Origin: Planctomycetota bacterium
GTDB taxonomy: Bacteria; Planctomycetota; B15-G4
Reading direction: 5' to 3'
Assembly: GCA_003644265.1 (NCBI GenBank)
Contig: QNBX01000169.1
Coordinates: 1-9,435, forward strand
Length of the DNA: 9,435 nucleotides
Of this stretch, positions 6,021 through 9,435 are shown one piece after another. Under the pieces are notes generated by a model. That model searched no databases and was not told the origin of the DNA. It saw only the letters and a program-made list of their open reading frames with translations. The position numbers and the translations under genes are program-made. Numbering within the stretch: the first letter of the stretch is position 1; each line of letters begins with the position of its first letter.

Positions 6021-6761
6021 TCAACCCGCCGACATGGCCTCCACCAGCAGCGTGGCCAGGATCTCGTAGGTGGCCTGGCCCTCCTCGGCGCTGGCGTCGG
6101 CGGGGCGGCCGAAGTAGGCCTCGGTGGACCCGGCCGCGCGGAAATCGTGCTGGCCGGCGCGCATGGCGTCCACCAGGCTCACCTCGAAGGGCGGCAGGCC
6201 CGCGCGCAGCTCGTCCTTGACGGCCTCGGGATCATCGGCCAGCACCAACGACGACTCGTAGCAGCCGGCGTGGCAGGCTCCGCTCTGGAACTCGGCCGTG
6301 AGGCGCTCGGCGTTGCGGCGGCGGCACACGTCGGGGAACACCGCGCGGGTGCCGGTGCGCTGCTCCACCGCGTCGATGGCGGCGTGGATCGACGCGATGT
6401 GGGCCGGCTCCAGGTGCGCGTTGGCCACGGCGATGGGCGCGTAGCCGGCGTGCACGGCGGCCTCCAGCACCGCGGCCAGGTGCGCCGTCGCCACCTCGGC
6501 GGGCAGGCTCAGGGTGCCGGCGAAGGACGCGGCGTAATCGGTCACCGAGTAGGCCACCGCGGGCAGCACCACGCAGGGTCGGCCCGTCGCGTCGAGGCGC
6601 TGCGCGGCGCGGCGCGCCATGCCGCGGGCGATGGTGACGTCGGTGTCGAGCGGCAGGTGCGGGCCGTGGGCCTCGGTGGCGCCCACGGGCAGGATGGCGG
6701 CGCAGCCCTGCTCCAGCAGCCGCTGCACGTCGGGCCAGGACAGCTTGGCGAGGTCAGTCAT
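6021..6761 (-). CDS. Creatininase-family metal-dependent amidohydrolase
   Basis: The 246-residue product has full family length (about 240-260). The family comprises di-metal hydrolases of cyclic or formyl amides, including creatininase, formamide hydrolases of flavin biosynthesis and the mycofactocin peptidase MftE. Motif VGATEAHGPHLPLDTD supplies the expected ligands E30, H32 and D41. YSVTDYAASFAGTLSLP (71-87) matches the substrate-side loop. NAHLEP (114-119) gives H116 and E118, an H-x-E pair as in creatininase itself rather than the more common NGHGGN. HAGCYESS (164-171) replaces the first Glu of the usual HAGExETS with Cys but keeps E169. The substrate cannot be told from sequence. No Shine-Dalgarno site is present; a TAnnnT box lies 6 nt before the ATG. 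A broken copy of its 5' part lies about 1.35 kb away. Confidence 0.92.
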   Translation of the reverse strand: MTDLAKLSWPDVQRLLEQGCAAILPVGATEAHGPHLPLDTDVTIARGMARRAAQRLDATGRPCVVLPAVAYSVTDYAASFAGTLSLPAEVATAHLAAVLEAAVHAGYAPIAVANAHLEPAHIASIHAAIDAVEQRTGTRAVFPDVCRRRNAERLTAEFQSGACHAGCYESSLVLADDPEAVKDELRAGLPPFEVSLVDAMRAGQHDFRAAGSTEAYFGRPADASAEEGQATYEILATLLVEAMSAG

Positions 6762-6767
6762 GGCGGC

Positions 6768-6776
6768 AGCCTAGCA
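6768..6776 (-). promoter_or_regulatory. Extended -10 box (TGCTAGGCT) of the creatininase gene, probably leaderless
   Basis: The minus strand reads CCTGCTAGGCT, then 6 nt, then ATG at 6761. It shares CCTGCTAnnCT with the yceH box. No ribosome binding site lies between box and start. The 105-bp spacer to the divergent hemolysin-III gene holds this box and no other clear signal. Confidence 0.5.
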
Positions 6777-6866
6777 GGCCCTGCCAGAACTCATCCGCGT
6801 TGAGGCTGGCATCTCGGCCCCGGGAACGTTGGGATCGCTGCTCCCCCTCGCGCCATCGAAACCCGC

Positions 6867-7565
6867 ATGCCTGACAACGTGTCCCTGCTCGGCTTTGCCG
6901 ACCCCGTCTCGAGCTGGAGTCACCTGCTGGGTGCCGCGGTCTTCCTGGGGCTGACGCTGCGGCTGTTGCGGCGCTACGGCAGCGACGCCTTGCGCGTGGC
7001 GGCGGTGCTGCTGCTCGGCGTCTCCAGCGTGTTCCTGCTCTCGATGAGCGGCGTGTATCACCTGTTGGAGGAGGGCGGCTCGGCCCGGCCGATTCTGCGT
7101 CAGCTCGACCACTGCGGCATCTTCGTGCTGATCGCAGGCACGCTCACGGCGGTGCATCTGCTGCTGTTCAGCGGGCGCTGGCGCTGGATCATGATCGTGG
7201 TGGCGTGGACGGTCTGCGCGCTGGGCATCACGCTCAAGACCGTGTTCTTTGCGCAGACGCCCGAGTGGCTGGGGCTCGCGCTGTATCTGGGCATGGGCTG
7301 GTTGGGATGCGTGTCGACGGTGCGCCTGGGTCTGCTGCACGGCTGGCCCTTCGTGTCGCTGCTGTTCGCCGGCGGCATGAGCTACACGCTGGGCGCGGTG
7401 CTCGACTTTCTGCGCGTGCCGGTGCTGGCGCCGGGCCTGATCGGCGCGCACGAGCTGTTTCACCTGGCGGTGCTGATCGGCCTGGGCCTGCACTTTGCCT
7501 TTGTGCGGCGCGCGCTCATGCGCCCTGACCCGGCGGCTCAATCCGACGTGGCGTCGCATGCGTAG
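6867..7565 (+). CDS. Hemolysin III / PAQR-family integral membrane protein
   Basis: The 232-residue protein has about seven hydrophobic segments (roughly 19-36, 41-60, 83-101, 107-125, 134-153, 161-180 and 199-214). The membrane-embedded metal-site residues of the PAQR/hemolysin-III superfamily are present: SMSGVYH (S61 and H65), LDHCGIFVLIAGTLT (D81 and H82) and HELFH (H195 and H199). The N-terminal DPVSSWSHLLGA and the SYTLGAVLDFLRVP segment also fit the bacterial YqfA/HlyIII branch. Members are thought to be metal-dependent hydrolases or lipid-related membrane proteins; the haemolysin name comes from one Bacillus member and does not imply a toxin. The ATG at 6867 places the family N-terminus correctly, but neither a Shine-Dalgarno site nor a TAnnnT box is evident before it. 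Its last 28 nt overlap the 3' end of the GIY-YIG gene on the other strand. Confidence 0.93.
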   Translation: MPDNVSLLGFADPVSSWSHLLGAAVFLGLTLRLLRRYGSDALRVAAVLLLGVSSVFLLSMSGVYHLLEEGGSARPILRQLDHCGIFVLIAGTLTAVHLLLFSGRWRWIMIVVAWTVCALGITLKTVFFAQTPEWLGLALYLGMGWLGCVSTVRLGLLHGWPFVSLLFAGGMSYTLGAVLDFLRVPVLAPGLIGAHELFHLAVLIGLGLHFAFVRRALMRPDPAAQSDVASHA

Positions 7566-7804
7566 GAGGCGCGCGCCTTGCCGGGCAGGCGCTTGAGCCC
7601 GTACTCGGCGCGCTGGGCCCGGCCCCGGTCGGCAAAGGGTCCCCAGGTGGCGATGATCTGCCAGGGCCGGCCGGCGCGGGTCGACTTGGCCCCGCCGGGC
7701 AGCTCGCCGTTGTGCTGCTGCAGCCGGCGCGCGGGGTCGGTGCTGATGCCCGCATAGGTCGATCCCAGGCGCGGCGAGCGCAGCAGATAGAGCGTCCAGG
7801 TCAT
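7538..7804 (-). CDS. Small GIY-YIG domain protein (UPF0213/YhbQ type)
   Basis: This 88-residue protein is almost entirely a GIY-YIG nuclease fold. WTLYLLRS (3-10) is the first strand, and TYAGISTD (16-23) corresponds to the YIG strand with YAG. R26/R27 in ARRLQQHN carry the helix arginine, KSTRAGRPW (40-48) is the conserved basic/Pro-Trp segment and E67 in AEYGLKRL is the metal-binding glutamate. This layout and length fit the UPF0213/YhbQ group, implicated in DNA processing or repair, rather than UvrC or homing enzymes. ATG 7804 is preferred over the in-frame ATG 7813, which would overlap the TACCAT box. The frame is open further upstream, to 7969, but those residues are Arg/Pro/Ala-rich and unconserved. 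It overlaps the hemolysin-III gene by 28 nt tail-to-tail. Confidence 0.88.
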   Translation of the reverse strand: MTWTLYLLRSPRLGSTYAGISTDPARRLQQHNGELPGGAKSTRAGRPWQIIATWGPFADRGRAQRAEYGLKRLPGKARASYACDATSD

Positions 7805-7811
7805 GCGAGCC

Positions 7812-7817
7812 ATGGTA
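7812..7817 (-). promoter_or_regulatory. TAnnnT box (TACCAT) of the GIY-YIG gene, probably leaderless
   Basis: The minus strand reads TACCAT, then 7 nt (GGCTCGC), then ATG at 7804. The box has the same offset as those of yceH and the creatininase gene but lacks the upstream TG. No Shine-Dalgarno site is present. The ATG inside the box (7813) is an alternative start that would rule this reading out. Confidence 0.4.
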
Positions 7818-8036
7818 GGCGGGTGGCGAGGGGGCATCCACGCCGGGGCGCGTCGAGCTGCCGCGGGCGCCTGCGCGGGCGGGCCGGAACCCGGGGGGCG
7901 CCGCCCGGGCAGGCAGCGCGCCCGCCGGGACCCGCGGCGCTCCGGGGCCTTGTGGGGCACGGCTGTCAAGCGGCTGGCGGCTGGATCTTGTGGGACGACG
8001 GGACCCTCTCCGCCCGTCCAAGGCTCATCCGGCGCC
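7818..8036. other. Non-coding divergent spacer, extremely GC-rich
   Basis: This stretch between the GIY-YIG gene and the second lipoprotein gene shows no believable gene on either strand; its open frames give Arg/Pro/Ala-rich products. It contains long runs of G and C and inverted repeats, including GCGCCGC (7898-7904) with GCGGCGC (7934-7940) and two CCCGGG sites (7890-7895, 7904-7909). In such GC-rich DNA, repeats this short are expected, so no function is assigned. Confidence 0.5.
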
Positions 8037-8065
8037 TTGCGACCCTGGTCGGTCGTCCGGATAGT
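8037..8065 (+). promoter_or_regulatory. Candidate sigma-70-type promoter of the second lipoprotein gene
   Basis: TTGCGA (8037-8042) is followed after 17 nt by GATAGT (8060-8065). Each hexamer matches four of six positions of the housekeeping consensus, and the spacing is ideal. Transcription would start near 8072, giving a leader of about 50 nt that ends in the AGGAG ribosome binding site at 8107-8111, 10 nt before the ATG at 8122. Confidence 0.5.
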
Positions 8066-8121
8066 GCAGCCTCGCGTGCGCCGGCTGGCGCGCGCCGATC
8101 CGCCGCAGGAGCCTCGTCTCG

Positions 8122-8802
8122 ATGAACCCGTGCCGCCGTCGTCTCGCCCGCCTCGCGGCCCTCGCCGTGCTGACGGCCGCCTTGCTGCCCGCTGCCGGGT
8201 GCGCCTACGCGAAGGACCGGGTCTACGACCTGTCCGACGTCATCGATCCCAAGCTGGGCTCCGGCCTGGGTATCGGCGCCAAGGCCGAGCTGACCTACTA
8301 CCTGGGGGCCGGCGGCGGCGTCGGCGTCCAGGGCTGGCTCTGGGAGTGGTACGGCCGCAAGGCCTACGAGACCTACGGCGACAAGTTCGCCCACTTCGCG
8401 ATCTTCGGTCAGGACGGCGGCATGTACGGCCCGGACGAGGACGCCGGCAAGACCGCGCGCCCCGACACCTACGCGCTCTTGCTCAACCTGTCGGCCTACG
8501 TGGACCATTACCCGGAAGCGCATGTGATGGGCTTCTCGGACGCCTTCCGCCTGCCCGACGGCTACGAGGTGCCGCCGCTGCACACGCGCTGGAGGCTGGG
8601 CGCCGAGGTCATGATCCCGGCGCTGTCCTTCGGCCTGTATCTGAATGTGGCCGAGCTCGGTGACTTCTTGCTGGGCTTCACGACCCTCGACTATCAGGGC
8701 GACGACGGGATCGGCAAGACCGAGACCTACCAGCTGGGCGTGCCGCCGGAGATCACCGAGCGCCAGAAGGTCAAGGAACGCCAGACCTGGAAGCGCAACT
8801 GA
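8122..8802 (+). CDS. Secreted lipoprotein of unknown function
   Basis: The 226-residue product has a strongly basic N-terminus (R5-R7, R10), a hydrophobic stretch (11-22) and a lipobox ending A24-A25-G26-C27, a slightly weak but acceptable form. The mature protein begins with a segment (33-72) of RVYDLSDVID, a Gly-rich GSGLGIGAKAEL and GAGGGVGVQG, resembling deposition-type lipoproteins of unknown role seen in several Gram-negative phyla (recollection, not checked). Then come an aromatic cluster GWLWEWYGRKAYETYG (71-86), an acidic loop (104-109) and a hydrophobic segment with RLGAEVMIPALSFGLYLNVAELGDF (158-182). The C-terminus is charged (212-226). The start is fixed by AGGAG 10 nt upstream. 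It converges on the ligase gene with 22 nt between stops. A catalytic signature is not visible. Confidence 0.8.
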   Translation: MNPCRRRLARLAALAVLTAALLPAAGCAYAKDRVYDLSDVIDPKLGSGLGIGAKAELTYYLGAGGGVGVQGWLWEWYGRKAYETYGDKFAHFAIFGQDGGMYGPDEDAGKTARPDTYALLLNLSAYVDHYPEAHVMGFSDAFRLPDGYEVPPLHTRWRLGAEVMIPALSFGLYLNVAELGDFLLGFTTLDYQGDDGIGKTETYQLGVPPEITERQKVKERQTWKRN

Positions 8803-8825
8803 GTCGGCGACGGCGCGCCGCCGAT
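8803..8825. terminator. Weak hairpin between convergent genes
   Basis: TCGGCG (8804-8809) pairs with CGCCGA (8819-8824) around 9 nt, and G8803 can wobble-pair with T8825. It fills the whole gap between the second lipoprotein gene and the ligase gene and could serve both strands. No T-tract follows, so it is only a candidate. Confidence 0.3.
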
Positions 8826-9435
8826 CAGTTGCCGTGCTCGTCCGACGCCTGCTGGCGCGCGCTCAGCGCCTTGCGGTTGAGCTTGCCGCGATCGTTGCGC
8901 GGCAGGTCGTCCATGAACTCCACCCAGCGCGGGTAGGCGTGGGGCGCCAGGCGCTGCTTGACCCAGGTCTGCAGCTCGCCGGCCAAGGCCTCGTCGGGCG
9001 CGTGCCCGGGCGCCGGCACCACGAAGGCCTTGGGCTTCAGCAGGCCTTCGTCATCGTGCCAGCCCACCACGGCCACCATGGCCACGGCGTCGTGCTCGAG
9101 CAGGCAGCCCTCCACCTTGTGCGGCGCCACCCAGCGGCCGCCCACCTTGAGCAGATCATCGGCGCGGCCCTCGTAGAAGAAGTAGCCGTCGTCGTCGCGC
9201 CGGAAGAGGTCGCCGGTCATGACCAGATCGCCGGCGAAGGTCTGCTTGGTGGCCTCGTGCTCCTGCCAGTAGCACAGCGCGGCAGACTCCCCGCGCACGT
9301 GCAGGCGGCCCACCTCGCCGTCGGCCAACTCGTCGCCGTGCTCGTTGACCACGCGGCAGTCGTAGCCGGGCACGGCCTGCCCCAGGCTGCCGGGGCGCAC
9401 GCCGCCGGGGCGGTTGCTGATGTAGATGTGGAACA
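8825..9435 (-). CDS. Benzoate-CoA ligase-like acyl-CoA synthetase, C-terminal 202 residues (5' end outside window)
   Basis: The visible 202 residues are the C-terminal part of an ANL adenylating enzyme, activating a carboxylic acid to its CoA thioester through an acyl-AMP. Opening FHIYISNRPGGVRPGSLG and VPGYDCRVVNEHGDEL closely resemble the benzoate-CoA ligase family, in which this stretch follows the TEM motif. YWQEHEATKQTFAG, the ATP-ribose aspartate in VMTGDLF (D75), the hinge GRADDLLKVGGRWVAP (R90, D92) and the C-terminal lysine motif PRNDRGKLNRKAL (K184) are all intact, so the enzyme should be active. Aromatic or related acids are the likely substrates, but the acyl-binding pocket is outside the window. 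The frame continues past 9400, where a GTG could be mistaken for a start. The protein ends HGN with TGA at 8827-8825. Confidence 0.93.
   Translation of the reverse strand, partial: FHIYISNRPGGVRPGSLGQAVPGYDCRVVNEHGDELADGEVGRLHVRGESAALCYWQEHEATKQTFAGDLVMTGDLFRRDDDGYFFYEGRADDLLKVGGRWVAPHKVEGCLLEHDAVAMVAVVGWHDDEGLLKPKAFVVPAPGHAPDEALAGELQTWVKQRLAPHAYPRWVEFMDDLPRNDRGKLNRKALSARQQASDEHGN

Noticed and set aside
5261..6688. The 76-bp direct repeats as boundaries of a transposon or integrated element
   Set aside because: The repeat is internal coding sequence of the creatininase gene; there is no transposase, integrase or terminal inverted repeat between the copies.
6147..6803. 218-codon plus-strand frame across the creatininase gene
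   Set aside because: Its product is His/Gly/Arg/Val-rich with no recognisable motif and lies fully opposite a gene with intact catalytic motifs.
6867..7565. Reading the hemolysin III protein as a toxin
   Set aside because: The family is a widespread PAQR-type membrane protein; the name is historical and nothing nearby suggests secretion or virulence.
7538..7804. GIY-YIG gene as a homing endonuclease or part of a mobile element
   Set aside because: At 88 residues it is only the catalytic fold, as in UPF0213/YhbQ, with no DNA-binding extension, intron or terminal repeats around it.
6771..8021. 416-codon minus-strand frame across the hemolysin-III and GIY-YIG genes
   Set aside because: The product is Gln/His/Arg-rich low complexity, antisense to a clear seven-helix membrane protein and out of frame with the GIY-YIG gene.
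1..9435. CRISPR array, tRNA/rRNA genes, or a multi-gene defence or biosynthetic system
   Set aside because: No regularly spaced repeats, no cloverleaf-like sequence in the spacers, and neighbouring genes mostly alternate in strand with unrelated functions.

Overview
The window is GC-rich (about 70% by eye), with G or C in most third codon positions. It carries nine recognisable protein-coding loci: seven intact or edge-cut genes and two broken ones. The mix is a very large lysine-rich secreted protein built of Ig-like and carboxypeptidase-regulatory modules, two unrelated lipoproteins, a YceH-type double winged-helix protein, a creatininase-family hydrolase, a hemolysin-III/PAQR membrane protein, a small GIY-YIG protein and a benzoate-CoA-ligase-like enzyme. 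This suggests a free-living Gram-negative bacterium of the Planctomycetota or Myxococcota type. That placement rests on gene content and style, not on any marker gene.

Layout. Positions 1-4031 (minus strand) are the first 1343 codons of a secreted multidomain protein that runs off the left edge. Positions 4032-4217 hold its leader region, with a Shine-Dalgarno site, a perfect inverted repeat, a 12-bp direct repeat and a candidate promoter. Positions 4218-4435 (plus) are a short coding remnant broken by one missing C. Positions 4470-5189 (minus) are the YceH/UPF0502 gene. Positions 5254-5380 hold a decayed fragment of a second creatininase gene, then a DUF4410-like lipoprotein (5433-6014, plus) and the intact creatininase-family gene (6021-6761, minus). 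Positions 6867-7565 (plus) are the hemolysin-III protein, overlapping tail-to-tail with the GIY-YIG gene (7538-7804, minus). A 317-bp divergent spacer leads to a second lipoprotein (8122-8802, plus). Positions 8825-9435 (minus) are the C-terminal part of an acyl-CoA ligase cut by the right edge.

The genes mostly alternate in strand, so there is no multi-gene operon and no sign that they act as one pathway. I see no defence system, CRISPR array, complete mobile element, tRNA or rRNA. Three observations deserve follow-up. First, three minus-strand genes (YceH, creatininase, GIY-YIG) lack a Shine-Dalgarno site but have a TAnnnT box 6-7 nt before their ATG, the spacing expected of leaderless transcripts. 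Second, the creatininase fragment keeps a 76-bp block nearly identical to the intact copy inside badly decayed flanks. Third, a small unrecognised coding remnant would be restored by adding one C.
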